A stretch of DNA of 64,000 nt from DATBLZ01 sp036555065. GTDB lineage: Bacteria; Pseudomonadota; Gammaproteobacteria; Steroidobacterales; Rariloculaceae. The stretch covers positions 1 through 64,000 of the forward strand of contig DATBLZ010000171.1 in assembly GCA_036555065.1 (NCBI GenBank), in the 5' to 3' direction. The notes beneath the pieces were generated by a model. That model searched no databases, was not told the origin of the DNA, and saw only the letters and a list, made by a program, of their open reading frames with translations. Each line of letters opens with the position of its first letter. Position 1 is the first letter of the stretch. Position numbers and translations under genes: made by a program. Positions 9,088 through 17,641 of this stretch are shown one piece after another.

Positions 9088-9840
9088 CTACTCGAGCGGG
9101 AACGTCACCGCCTCTTCCGCGGGCGCTTCGGCGGCCTGGCGGGGCGAGGCGAAGCCTGCGGTGATCGGCGCGACAACCTGCAGGAATTGCTGTGCGCTCG
9201 CGGGTGCCGTCCCGTCCTCGGGCTCTAGAGCTCGGGCTCCCGAGTCTGCGTAAAAGCGCTCGTTCGCTTCGTAATCGATCGCGAGCTTCGCGCCTTCGAA
9301 CGCGGCGCCGGCGAACAGGCCGCGGCTGCGCACGTACCCGTAGACCTCGGCGCGAAACGTCAGCGCCGACGTCGCGTGTCGGCCGAGCGGGCCCGCTACG
9401 GCCGTTGCTTCGCCACTCAGCGTGAATTTGCCGTTGCGCATGTTTTTGACGGCGTTGTCGTTCGCGAAGATCAAAACGAAATCCGTCGATTCGGCGCCGA
9501 GCTGGAGTCCCGCGCTGCCGCCGGTCAACGTGATGAACGCCGGGTTGCTCCATTCGCCTTGCTCGGTGCGCATGATCAGCACGCCGCGCCCGCGCCGTGC
9601 GCCGAAGATCACCAAGCCGCCGCGGATTACGTTCGGCACGATCGCAATTGCGCGCGCGCGCTGCAGGAGCTCGATTGGAATTGCGTTGACTTCATCGGCC
9701 GTGAGCGCCTCGAGTACACCGGTCGCATCGACGAGCTTTTCATCGTCGGCGACTTCGGCTGCTGCGCTCGCGCCTAACAACGTTGCGCAGAGCGCGAACG
9801 TTCGGATCCATCCAACATAAGGGCGGTGCATCGAGTTCAT
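9088..9840 (-). CDS. SYLF/Ysc84-domain lipid-binding protein, exported
   Basis: Exported protein of about 250 residues with an N-terminal signal peptide (WIRTFALCATLLGASAAAEV) and a SYLF (Ysc84) domain. Diagnostic stretches are LLQRARAIAIVPNVIRGGL, RRGRGVLIMR, SNPAFITLTGGSAGLQLG, ESTDFVLIFANDNAVKNM and TFRAEVYGYVRSRGLFAGA, which match the family along its whole length. Family members bind phosphoinositides in eukaryotes; the bacterial role, probably at the cell envelope, is not established. An alternative ATG lies 9 bases downstream. The gene follows the M48 peptidase gene by 33 bases on the same strand, so it may be part of a lemA-M48-SYLF transcription unit. Confidence 0.85.
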   Translation of the reverse strand: MNSMHRPYVGWIRTFALCATLLGASAAAEVADDEKLVDATGVLEALTADEVNAIPIELLQRARAIAIVPNVIRGGLVIFGARRGRGVLIMRTEQGEWSNPAFITLTGGSAGLQLGAESTDFVLIFANDNAVKNMRNGKFTLSGEATAVAGPLGRHATSALTFRAEVYGYVRSRGLFAGAAFEGAKLAIDYEANERFYADSGARALEPEDGTAPASAQQFLQVVAPITAGFASPRQAAEAPAEEAVTFPLE

Positions 9841-9873
9841 GGCGTCCCTGCAGTGTTCCTCGTGGATGCGATC

Positions 9874-11772
9874 TTACCGGATTGCCGCGGCCGGCGGCAT
9901 GGGGCAGCCGAGCACGGCCGCAACGGCCCGGAAGAGCTCCGCCTCGACGATCTCGATCTTGCGATCGTGACGGATCGTTGCGAGTAGCGCGATCAACACG
10001 CGGCGCCGCGATCGCTCCGTCAATCGCGCGAGTGCCGCAAGAGCCTCGTCGAGCACGGTCACCGCGCGCGCGGCGAGGCAGCGGTCGACGGTCGCCGTGA
10101 GCTCGCGCGTCGTCTTCATGCCGATCGCGGCGAAGCCTGCGTCGCAGGCGGCCCGGGCCGCGGTTGCGTCCGTGTGGCCGAAGGCCGCCGTGGTCGCGAG
10201 CACGGTGGCAACGGCCGCATCGACGCCGAGCGTGGGCGCGCGGCGGCGTCTTACGTCGGCGCCCGAATAGCTCGCGAGCATGCGCAACATCACGTATTCG
10301 AAAACATCGGTCTGCTCATCGATGGCCGCGAGCGCCTCGACGAGCTCGAACAGAAACTCGAGCTGCTCGGCGGGCCGTGACTTGAGCGCCGGCGCGGCAA
10401 GCTCGAGCAGCGGCAGCCACAACCGTCGATCGAGATACCCGAGCTCTGCGCGCAATCGCGCACAGCGCGCGGCGCGCTCGCGACCGAGCTTCCGTTCGAG
10501 CAGGGGCTCCTGGCGGCGGCGCGTAGACTCGTCCGTGGACAACGCGAGTGCAGCGACGAGAAGAAAGCTCGATTCTTGGCTGTGCGCTGCGTGGTGGAGC
10601 TCCTCCGGGATCGCGCCGCGGAGCGCCGCGCCGAGCTCGGGCTTGCCGATGCTGCCCGACGCGTCCAACTGCGGAGGTGCGACGCCCGCGTCCGGCGCGA
10701 GCCTCGCGGCGGCGACTGGCGCGAATTCGGTCGGCGGCGGCAAAGGCTCGACCGAGGTCGGAAAGTCGCGCGGATCGAACGACGGCTCGAGCGCCCGGAT
10801 TCGGTCGACGAGCGGCGGATGCGTCGCGAAGAGGCCGCGAAAGCTCGGCCCGCCTCTGCCGAACAGCATGTGCGCGACCTCTTCGGTCTCGACGGACGAC
10901 AAGTGCGCCGTGAAGCCGCCGATCTTCTTGAGCGCGCCCGCGAGTCCGTCCGGATCGCGCGTGAACTGCACGGCCGAAGCGTCGGCGAGTCTCTCGCGGT
11001 GCCGCGCGACGGCCGCCTTGATGAGACGGCTGAAGAAAACGCCGATACCGCCGATCACGGTGAGCGCTACGCCGATGAGCACGATTGCGCCCGCGCCCTT
11101 GTTTCGCGAGCGCGCCGTGAATCGCATGCTGCGCAAGAGCCACCGTCCCATGAGCCACAGCACGAGAATGCCGAAGCTGAAGCCGATCAGCCTCTGATTG
11201 AGGCGCATGTCGCCGTTCAAGATGTGGCTGAACTCGTGGCCGATGACGCCCTGAAGCTCGGCACGGTTGAGCCGCTCGAGGCTGCCGCGCGTGACGGCGA
11301 TGGCCGCGTCGGTGTGCGTGACGCCGGCGGCGAACGCATTGATGCCCGCCTCGCGCTCGAGCACGAAGATCTCGGGCACCGGCAGACCCGAAGCGATCGC
11401 CATTTCCTCGACGACGTTGACGAGCCGTTGGTGAAGCGGATCGGGATCGTCGCCATGAATCGCCGTCCCGCCGAGCAGGCGCGCGATTTGCCCGCCGCCG
11501 CGCGCGATCGTCGCCGCCCGATAGAGGCTCGCAAGGACCATGAGCCCCATCGTGACCACGACGATCGTGCCGAGCATAGGCGCGTTGTCCGTAGCCCATT
11601 GCTGCCAAGTTCGCGCGCCGAACGCCACGGGATCGTACTCGCCGTACATGCTGACGGCGATCGTTGCCGCGACGGCCGTGATCACCGCGACCGCAAAGAA
11701 CGCGAGCCCGAACAGCCACACGAAACGCCGCGTCGCGCGGCGCGATTGCTCTTGGCGTGCGAAAAAGTCCAT
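9874..11772 (-). CDS. M48-family membrane zinc metallopeptidase with C-terminal helical extension
   Basis: Integral membrane zinc protease of 632 residues, related to HtpX. Two membrane segments lie in the first 90 residues, and a second pair (IGFSFGILVLWLMGRWLL and AIVLIGVALTVIGGIGVFF) follows the catalytic motif. The zinc-binding helix is GVIGHEFSHILNGD near residue 178; the third ligand Glu is in RHRERLADASAVQFTRDP. About 300 residues after the peptidase domain are helical and end in a segment (RHDRKIEIVEAELFRAVAAV) that resembles TerB-like modules; this is an inference. It lies directly downstream of lemA, a pairing seen in many bacteria, and probably acts in membrane-protein quality control. 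Confidence 0.88.
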   Translation of the reverse strand: MDFFARQEQSRRATRRFVWLFGLAFFAVAVITAVAATIAVSMYGEYDPVAFGARTWQQWATDNAPMLGTIVVVTMGLMVLASLYRAATIARGGGQIARLLGGTAIHGDDPDPLHQRLVNVVEEMAIASGLPVPEIFVLEREAGINAFAAGVTHTDAAIAVTRGSLERLNRAELQGVIGHEFSHILNGDMRLNQRLIGFSFGILVLWLMGRWLLRSMRFTARSRNKGAGAIVLIGVALTVIGGIGVFFSRLIKAAVARHRERLADASAVQFTRDPDGLAGALKKIGGFTAHLSSVETEEVAHMLFGRGGPSFRGLFATHPPLVDRIRALEPSFDPRDFPTSVEPLPPPTEFAPVAAARLAPDAGVAPPQLDASGSIGKPELGAALRGAIPEELHHAAHSQESSFLLVAALALSTDESTRRRQEPLLERKLGRERAARCARLRAELGYLDRRLWLPLLELAAPALKSRPAEQLEFLFELVEALAAIDEQTDVFEYVMLRMLASYSGADVRRRRAPTLGVDAAVATVLATTAAFGHTDATAARAACDAGFAAIGMKTTRELTATVDRCLAARAVTVLDEALAALARLTERSRRRVLIALLATIRHDRKIEIVEAELFRAVAAVLGCPMPPAAAIR

Positions 11773-11782
11773 GTGCTAAGGA

Positions 11783-11820
11783 ATCGCGACTGAAGTCGCT
11801 CCCACAAGCGCCGCTCCCAC
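11783..11820 (-). repeat. REP-like palindrome plus half unit between lemA and the M48 gene
   Basis: A reverse unit (ATCGCGACTGAAGTCGCTCC) ending at 11805 is followed by a half unit (GCCGCTCCCAC) up to 11820. It lies between two genes read leftward and could form a hairpin in the shared transcript. Confidence 0.75.
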
Positions 11821-11826
11821 ACCCAG

Positions 11827-12420
11827 CTACGCCTGGCCGAACGAGACCTTCGGAACCTCGCGCTTGCGCTCTTCGCCGATTTCGAGGAACTCGGCCGGCT
11901 TGAACCCGAAATTGTTCGCGACGACGTTGCTCGGGAAATTCTGGCACGCGTTGTTGTAGCCCATCACGGCATCGTTGAATGCCTGGCGCGCGAACGCGAC
12001 CTTGTTCTCGGTCGAGGCGAGCTCCTCTTGGAACTGCATCATGTTCTGGCTTGCCTTGAGGTCGGGGTAGCTTTCGGCGAGCGCGAAGAGCCGGCCCAAC
12101 GTGCCGCCGAGCGTGGTCTCTGCCGCGGCCAGAGCTTTGATGGCCTTGGGGTCGGCCGGGTCGGCCGCAGCCTGCTTGAGGCCGGCGACGGCGGAGTTGC
12201 GCGCATTGACGACGGCTTCGAGCGTTCCGCGCTCGTGGCCCATGTAACCTTTGACGGCCTCGATGAGATTCGGAATCAGGTCGTAACGGCGCGTGAGCTG
12301 AACATCGATCTGCGAGAACCCGTTACGCACGCGGTTCCGCAGGTTGACGAGATTGTTGTACATCCCGATCAACCAGAAGACGATGACGGCCAGAATGACG
12401 AGAACCACTATGACCCACAT
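11827..12420 (-). CDS. lemA: LemA family protein
   Basis: LemA family membrane protein of 197 residues. It has one N-terminal membrane segment (MWVIVVLVILAVIVFWLIG) followed by a long helical domain with the family signature NLRNRVRNGFSQIDVQLTRR and RYDLIPNLIEAVKGY. LemA proteins are anchored in the inner membrane with a helical bundle facing out; the molecular role is not known, but the gene is very often next to an M48 peptidase, as here. The start at 12420 fits the family start; a longer open frame upstream is non-homologous. A REP element separates it from the DUF4145-like gene upstream. Confidence 0.93.
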   Translation of the reverse strand: MWVIVVLVILAVIVFWLIGMYNNLVNLRNRVRNGFSQIDVQLTRRYDLIPNLIEAVKGYMGHERGTLEAVVNARNSAVAGLKQAAADPADPKAIKALAAAETTLGGTLGRLFALAESYPDLKASQNMMQFQEELASTENKVAFARQAFNDAVMGYNNACQNFPSNVVANNFGFKPAEFLEIGEERKREVPKVSFGQA

Positions 12421-12497
12421 AGAGCAGCTCCTAGGGTAGCAACGGCAAGCGCGAGGATACGCCGATGCGCTGTCGCGCAGCAACGGCGCGGTGATTC

Positions 12498-12521
12498 GTG
12501 GGAGCGGCTTCAGCCGCGATT
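12498..12521 (+). repeat. REP-like palindrome overlapping the end of the DUF4145-like gene
   Basis: Forward unit (GTGGGAGCGGCTTCAGCCGC). Read on the minus strand it encodes the last codons and the TGA stop of the upstream gene (…KNRG stop). See the finding on REP-encoded C-termini. Confidence 0.8.
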
Positions 12522-13199
12522 CTTCACGCCGATCGGCGTGATTTTTTGCGTGGTCTCGCCCGCAAAGTAGCGGCGCATGCGCACGGCTGCCTTGAGCTTC
12601 GCGTCCCGTACGTAACGTTGATAGAGCACGTCCTTGATGATCTCGATGAGCGCGGCCGCTTCCTCGGCAGCGGGCGCGAGCTCCGGCTCGGCGGCGCCAA
12701 AGAGCAACGTCTCGAGGACAGCGCCGGTTTGCGCGTCGACCTCGCTCAACGCGACTGCTTCGTTGAACAGATCCTGGACCTGCATGCGGACGTGGATGTC
12801 GGCGCGCGCGGCTTGAACCGTGCGCCGGCACATCACCGCAAACGCCATGAAAAGGTCGGCCGTATAGCAGTCGAGCGCCTCGCGAAACAGGCGTTCGACG
12901 TTGGCCGGCAAGTAGCCGAATTGGAACCGCTCCTTCGGCCGCTCGATGTCGACGATGTTCGAGGAAAGCTCGATGCGATCGGGCCCGAAGCTGCGCACGG
13001 CAACGCGCGCGAACCGCGGCTCGTTACAGGCGGCACAGCGGAAACAAATCCCGGCGTGGCGCGGCCTCGATTCCATCAAGGCGGCGTACGCGGGCGTCGA
13101 TACCGGGATCAGCTGTGCGCTTGCGCCGCAGTGCGGACATTCGCGCGTGACGGTTTCCGCCTGCTCCAAGCTGTTGTCGTTTTTGACATAAAGCGACAC
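12510..13199 (-). CDS. DUF4145-like zinc-ribbon protein
   Basis: Hypothetical protein of 229 residues. The N-terminal 60 residues hold two CxxC pairs (CPHCG near 21 and CFRCAAC near 52) that look like a zinc ribbon, followed by a helical domain (FGYLPANVERLFREALDCY, FMAFAVMCRRTVQAA) typical of DUF4145-type proteins. That family occurs alone or fused to restriction enzymes and other nucleases, and its biochemical role is unknown. No restriction or defence gene is adjacent here. The last four codons and the stop lie inside a REP element, so the native C-terminus may have been replaced. Confidence 0.7.
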   Translation of the reverse strand: MSLYVKNDNSLEQAETVTRECPHCGASAQLIPVSTPAYAALMESRPRHAGICFRCAACNEPRFARVAVRSFGPDRIELSSNIVDIERPKERFQFGYLPANVERLFREALDCYTADLFMAFAVMCRRTVQAARADIHVRMQVQDLFNEAVALSEVDAQTGAVLETLLFGAAEPELAPAAEEAAALIEIIKDVLYQRYVRDAKLKAAVRMRRYFAGETTQKITPIGVKNRG

Positions 13200-13280
13200 G
13201 CCGACGACCTCTGAGCGAGCATAGCGCCTTCATCCGCGCCGCGAAACACCGACTCGCGTCGGCGCGCGCGCCAAGTCGGC

Positions 13281-14954
13281 TCAGCCGTTGAGTCGCTTGT
13301 ACCGCAGGCGGTGCGGCTGCGTTGCGTCGTCGCCTTTGCGGCGCTTGAGGTCCTCGGCGTAATCGGCGTAGTTGCCTTGGAAGTACACGACCTCGCTGTC
13401 GCCCTCGAACGCGAGAATATGGGTCGCGATGCGGTCGAGGAACCAACGGTCGTGCGAGATCACGACTGCGCATCCCGGAAAGCTCAGCAACGCCTCCTCG
13501 AGCGCGCGCAGCGTCTCGACGTCGAGGTCGTTCGTGGGCTCGTCGAGGAACAACACGTTCCCGCCGGCACGCAGGAGCTTGGCGAGGTGGAGGCGATTGC
13601 GCTCGCCGCCCGAAAGGAGCCCAACCAGCTTTTGCTGATCGGCGCCGCGGAAGTTGAACCGGCCGACATAACCGCGCGACGGCGTCTCGTAGTTGCCGAT
13701 GCGCAGCGTGTCCTGGCCGTCGCTGATCTCTTCCCAAACGGTCTTATCGTTGTTGAGCTTGTCGCGTCCTTGGTCGACGTACGCGAGCCGCGCCGTGGGG
13801 CCCACGGTGACCGTGCCCGCATCTTGCTTCTCGTGACCGAGTAGGATGCGAAAGAGCGTCGTCTTACCGGCGCCGTTCGGTCCGATGACGCCGACGATGC
13901 CCCCTGGCGGCAATGTCAACGAAAGGTTGTCGAACAGCAGGCGGTCGCCGAAGGATTTGCGCAACCCTTTCGCTTCGATCACGAGATCGCCGAGGCGCGG
14001 CCCCGGCGGAATGTAAATCTCGTTCGTCTCGTTGCGCGCCTGAAACTCCTTCGAGTTGAGCTCGTCGAAGCGCTGCAGGCGGGCTTTGGCTTTCGCTTGT
14101 CGCGCCTTCGGGTTCGCGCGCACCCATTCGAGCTCCGTCTTGATCGCGCGCTGGCGTGCCGCTTCCTGCTTCTCCTCGAGTGCGAGCCGTTGCTGTTTTT
14201 GCTCGAGCCACGAGCTGTAGTTCCCTTGCCATGGGATGCCGTGGCCGCGATCGAGCTCGAGGATCCAGCCCGCGACGTTGTCGAGGAAGTAGCGGTCGTG
14301 CGTGACCGCGATCACCGTACCGCTGAATTCCGCGAGGAAGCGCTCGAGCCAAGCGACCGATTCGGCGTCGAGGTGATTCGTCGGCTCGTCGAGCAGCAGC
14401 ATGTCGGGATTCGAGAGGAGCAAGCGGCACAACGCGACGCGCCGGCGCTCGCCGCCCGACAGCGTCTTGACCGCGGCATCCCAAGCAGGCAGGCGCAACG
14501 CATCGGCGGCGATCTCGAGCTTGCGCTCGAGCTCCCAGCCACCGGCAGCGTCGATCTGATCCTGGAGCTTGCCCTGTTCCTCGAGCAGCGTGGCCATCGC
14601 GTCCGCGTCGAGCGGCTCGGCGAAGCGATCGCTGATCTGATTGAAGCGCGAAATCAGACCCATGATCTCCGCGATGCCCTCTTCGACGATCGCGCGCACG
14701 GTTTTCGTCGCGTCGAGCTCAGGCTCTTGCGGTAGGAAGCCGATTTTGATTCCGGGCTGCGGCCTCGCTTCGCCCTCGAAGTCTTTGTCGACGCCGGCCA
14801 TGATTCTGAGCAGCGTCGACTTGCCGGAGCCGTTGAGCCCGAGCACGCCGATCTTCGCGCCCGGAAAGAAGCTCAAGCTGATGTCCCGCAAGATATAGCG
14901 CTTCGGCGGCACCACCTTCGCAAGGCGGTTCGTGGTATAGATGTACTGGGCCAT
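13281..14954 (-). CDS. ettA: Energy-dependent translational throttle protein, ABC-F ATPase
   Basis: ABC-F protein of 557 residues with two ABC ATPase domains and no membrane segments. The first domain has Walker A GLNGSGKST near 40 and signature LSGGERRRVAL; the second has GPNGAGKTT and LLSGGERNRLHLAK. The N-terminus (MAQYIYTTNRLAKVVPPKR) and the short inter-domain linker are those of EttA, which binds the ribosomal E site and gates the first steps of elongation according to the ATP/ADP ratio. It is transcribed alone, divergent from the deacetylase-family gene. Confidence 0.95.
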   Translation of the reverse strand: MAQYIYTTNRLAKVVPPKRYILRDISLSFFPGAKIGVLGLNGSGKSTLLRIMAGVDKDFEGEARPQPGIKIGFLPQEPELDATKTVRAIVEEGIAEIMGLISRFNQISDRFAEPLDADAMATLLEEQGKLQDQIDAAGGWELERKLEIAADALRLPAWDAAVKTLSGGERRRVALCRLLLSNPDMLLLDEPTNHLDAESVAWLERFLAEFSGTVIAVTHDRYFLDNVAGWILELDRGHGIPWQGNYSSWLEQKQQRLALEEKQEAARQRAIKTELEWVRANPKARQAKAKARLQRFDELNSKEFQARNETNEIYIPPGPRLGDLVIEAKGLRKSFGDRLLFDNLSLTLPPGGIVGVIGPNGAGKTTLFRILLGHEKQDAGTVTVGPTARLAYVDQGRDKLNNDKTVWEEISDGQDTLRIGNYETPSRGYVGRFNFRGADQQKLVGLLSGGERNRLHLAKLLRAGGNVLFLDEPTNDLDVETLRALEEALLSFPGCAVVISHDRWFLDRIATHILAFEGDSEVVYFQGNYADYAEDLKRRKGDDATQPHRLRYKRLNG

Positions 14955-15027
14955 GAACGATAACGGTCGGTAGCGGGGGGCGCATTATCGATGAACCGCC
15001 GCGCGATGAAAACCCGCACCGAAGCCT

Positions 15028-15987
15028 ATGACGCGCCACGCCTTGCTAGTAACCGGTCCTGAAATCGCTGCATACGGGTTTCCGGATGGACATCCTTTCG
15101 GCCGCGACCGGCACGATGTGTTTCGCCAAGCGTTCGCGCAGTCGCCGGCCTCTGCGGCAGTCGAGCTCGTAGCACCACGCGCCGCCACGCGCGCGGAGCT
15201 CGAGGCGTTCCATACCCCCGCGTACATCGACCGCGTGATTGCTCTCTCGCGCTTAGGCCACGGCTGGCTCGATCACGGCGATACGCCCGCATTCCCCGGC
15301 GTTTTCGAGGCCGCCTGCGCCGTCGTCGGCGGCACGCTCGAGGCGCTCGAGCGTATCGTTGCGGGACCGTGCACACGCGCGTTCATTCCAATCGGCGGTC
15401 TGCACCATGCGCGCCGCGATGCTGCCGCCGGGTTTTGCGTCTTCAATGATTGCGGCGTTGCGATCGAGATCGCGCGGCGCAAGCTCGGCATCGAGCGCGT
15501 CGCGTACGTCGATATCGATGCGCATCACGGCGACGGAGTCTTCTACGGCTTCGAAGACGATCCCGACGTCGCGTTTGCCGATATACACGAGGACGGTAGG
15601 TTCCTCTATCCGGGCACGGGCGCGCGCGAGGAGACGGGCCGCGGCTTAGGCGTAGGAACGAAGCTCAACATCCCGATGCCGCCGGGTGCCGACGATCGCG
15701 CATTCCACGTCGCGTGGGACGAAATCGAGGAGTATCTCGCGCAGCGCGAGCCCGAGCTCGTGCTCCTCCAATGCGGCGCCGACTCGATCGCCGGCGACCC
15801 GATCACGCATCTGCGGTTCACGGCCGAGGCGCATGCGCACGCCGCGCAACGCTTGAGGCTCATCGCCGACCGCTCCGCGCACGGCCGGTTACTCGCGATG
15901 GGCGGCGGCGGCTACAACCGCGCGAATCTCGCGCGCGCTTGGACGCGAGTCGTCGAGGAGCTTGCCCGGAGCGAGGATCGCGGCTGA
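15028..15987 (+). CDS. Histone-deacetylase-family zinc hydrolase
   Basis: Cytoplasmic zinc amidohydrolase of 319 residues, related to acetoin-utilisation protein AcuC, acetylpolyamine amidohydrolases and class II histone deacetylases. The paired histidines are in GGLHHARRDAAAGFC, the zinc ligands in YVDIDAHHGDG and in CGADSIAGDP, and the transition-state Tyr in MGGGGYN. The substrate cannot be read from the sequence: protein lysine or polyamine deacetylation are both possible. The C-terminus EDRG and the stop codon are supplied by a REP element that also abuts nrdR. Confidence 0.9.
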   Translation: MTRHALLVTGPEIAAYGFPDGHPFGRDRHDVFRQAFAQSPASAAVELVAPRAATRAELEAFHTPAYIDRVIALSRLGHGWLDHGDTPAFPGVFEAACAVVGGTLEALERIVAGPCTRAFIPIGGLHHARRDAAAGFCVFNDCGVAIEIARRKLGIERVAYVDIDAHHGDGVFYGFEDDPDVAFADIHEDGRFLYPGTGAREETGRGLGVGTKLNIPMPPGADDRAFHVAWDEIEEYLAQREPELVLLQCGADSIAGDPITHLRFTAEAHAHAAQRLRLIADRSAHGRLLAMGGGGYNRANLARAWTRVVEELARSEDRG

Positions 15988-15999
15988 AGCCGCTCCCAC
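15977..15999 (-). repeat. REP-like palindrome between the deacetylase gene and nrdR
   Basis: Reverse unit (ATCGCGGCTGAAGCCGCTCC). Its TGA is the stop of the deacetylase gene and it ends two bases before the nrdR ATG, occupying the place of the expected ribosome binding site. Confidence 0.8.
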
Positions 16000-16001
16000 C
16001 C

Positions 16002-16526
16002 ATGTACTGCCCATTTTGCAATCACGTCGATACGAAGGTCATCGACTCGCGGCTCGCCGGCGAAGGCCGACTCGTGCGCCGCCGTCGCGAGTGCCTCGCC
16101 TGCGAAGAGCGGTTCACGACGTTCGAGGCGCCCGAGCTCGTCATGCCGCACGTCATCAAGCGCGACGACCGGCGCGAGCCGTTCGACGAAGCGAAGCTCC
16201 GCAATGGCATGATCAACGCGCTCAGCAAGCGCCCCGTCTCGAGCGATCAAATCGAGGCGGCGCTCGAGCGCATCACGCATCGCCTGCAGACGATGGGCGA
16301 GCGCGAGATCGACAGCCGACACATCGGCGACCTCGTCATGGAAGAGCTGCGCCGTCTCGACGAGGTCGCATACGTGCGTTTCGCATCGATCTACCGAAGC
16401 TTCCAAGACGTCACGGAGTTCCAACAAGAGATAGAGCGTCTGAAGTCCCTCCCGAGCCCGCACGCGAGCCGTGCGCAAATGTCCTTGGAGCTCGATGACG
16501 ATGACGAGAAACCAAGACGCCGCTGA
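16002..16526 (+). CDS. nrdR: Transcriptional repressor of ribonucleotide reductase genes
   Basis: NrdR of 174 residues. The N-terminus MYCPFCNHVDTKVIDSR with ECLACEERFTTFE forms the zinc ribbon, and the ATP-cone domain follows (VIKRDDRREPFDEAKLRNG to YRSFQDVTEF). It senses ATP/dATP and represses nrd operons by binding NrdR boxes; no nrd genes are in the window. It is the first gene of the riboflavin cluster, as in many gammaproteobacteria, and overlaps ribD. A REP unit sits directly before the ATG, so no Shine-Dalgarno sequence is visible. Confidence 0.95.
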   Translation: MYCPFCNHVDTKVIDSRLAGEGRLVRRRRECLACEERFTTFEAPELVMPHVIKRDDRREPFDEAKLRNGMINALSKRPVSSDQIEAALERITHRLQTMGEREIDSRHIGDLVMEELRRLDEVAYVRFASIYRSFQDVTEFQQEIERLKSLPSPHASRAQMSLELDDDDEKPRRR

Positions 16527-17640
16527 CGAGCGCGATCGCGCGTACATGGCACGCGCCCTGCAACTCGCCGAGCGCGGGCTCTATGACACGGCGCCGAACC
16601 CGGCCGTCGGCTGCGTGCTGGTTGCGGACGACGAGATCGTCGGCGAGGGCTGGACGGCGCCCGCCGGCGGCCCGCATGCCGAGCGTGTCGCGCTGGCTGC
16701 GGCCGGGGCCCGCGCGCAAGGTGCGACGGCCTATGTGACGCTCGAGCCGTGCAGCCACTACGGACGCACGGGCCCCTGCGCGGATGCGCTCATCGCGGCC
16801 GGCATTGTGCGCGTCGTTTGTGCGCTCGTCGATCCGAACCCGCTCGTCGCAGGCGGAGGGTTGGGGAAGCTCGAGCGCGCCGGCATCGGCGTGACCGTGG
16901 GCGTGCTCGGCGGGCCCGCCGAGGCGCTCAATCGCGGCCACGTCTCGCGTATGAGCCGCCGGCGACCATGGGTGCGTGCCAAAGTCGCCGCGAGCCTCGA
17001 TGGCCGCACGGCGCTTGCGAGCGGCGCGAGCCGCTGGATCACGGGCGACGCGGCGCGCGCGGACGTGCACCGTTTCCGCGCGCGCTCGAGCGTCGTGCTG
17101 ACCGGCATCGGCACCGTGCTTGCCGACGATCCCGCGTTGACGGCCCGTCTCGATGATCCAGAAGTGCGGGTTTTGCAGCCCGCGCGCGCGATCGTCGATT
17201 CGCGATTTCGCACGCCGCTCACGGCGCAGACGCTGAAGCTTCCCGGAACCGTCCTGATCTTCGGCACCGATGCGAATAGTGATCGGGCGCGCCGCCTCGC
17301 GGAGGCGGGAGCAAAAGTCGAAACCGTTGCGGGGTCGCCGCGCTGCGACCTCAATGCCGTGCTCGCGCGGCTCGCGGCGCTCGAGCACAACGACGTTCTC
17401 CTCGAGGCCGGTCCGACGCTTTCGGGCGCGTTTCTTACGGCCGGGCTCATCGATGAGCTCATCGTCTATTTGGCGCCGAACGTGCTCGGCGACCGCGCGC
17501 GCGGGATGTTCGCCATCCCGCCGCTGACCGACCTCGCCGAACGCTATTTGCTCGAGATCGACGACGTGCGCAAGCTCGGTCCCGACTTGCGGATCATCGC
17601 GCGGCCCGTTACCGTGGCTCGCCCCGCACCGGAGACGTGA
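16501..17640 (+). CDS. ribD: Bifunctional riboflavin deaminase/reductase
   Basis: Bifunctional enzyme of riboflavin synthesis, about 379 residues: an N-terminal pyrimidine deaminase and a C-terminal uracil reductase. The zinc-binding deaminase motifs are GGPHAER and LEPCSHYGRTGPC near residues 60-95. The reductase domain begins near RRRPWVRAKVAASLDGRTAL and contains LLEAGPTLSGAFL. Two in-frame ATGs lie at 16495 and 16501, both within the end of nrdR; GGAG at 16487-16490 is better spaced for 16501. Translation is probably coupled to nrdR. Confidence 0.94.
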   Translation: MTRNQDAADERDRAYMARALQLAERGLYDTAPNPAVGCVLVADDEIVGEGWTAPAGGPHAERVALAAAGARAQGATAYVTLEPCSHYGRTGPCADALIAAGIVRVVCALVDPNPLVAGGGLGKLERAGIGVTVGVLGGPAEALNRGHVSRMSRRRPWVRAKVAASLDGRTALASGASRWITGDAARADVHRFRARSSVVLTGIGTVLADDPALTARLDDPEVRVLQPARAIVDSRFRTPLTAQTLKLPGTVLIFGTDANSDRARRLAEAGAKVETVAGSPRCDLNAVLARLAALEHNDVLLEAGPTLSGAFLTAGLIDELIVYLAPNVLGDRARGMFAIPPLTDLAERYLLEIDDVRKLGPDLRIIARPVTVARPAPET

Positions 17641-17641
17641 A

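Noticed and set aside
15988..16500. FMN riboswitch ahead of the riboflavin cluster
   Set aside because: None of the conserved FMN-aptamer blocks is seen there or upstream of the other rib genes.
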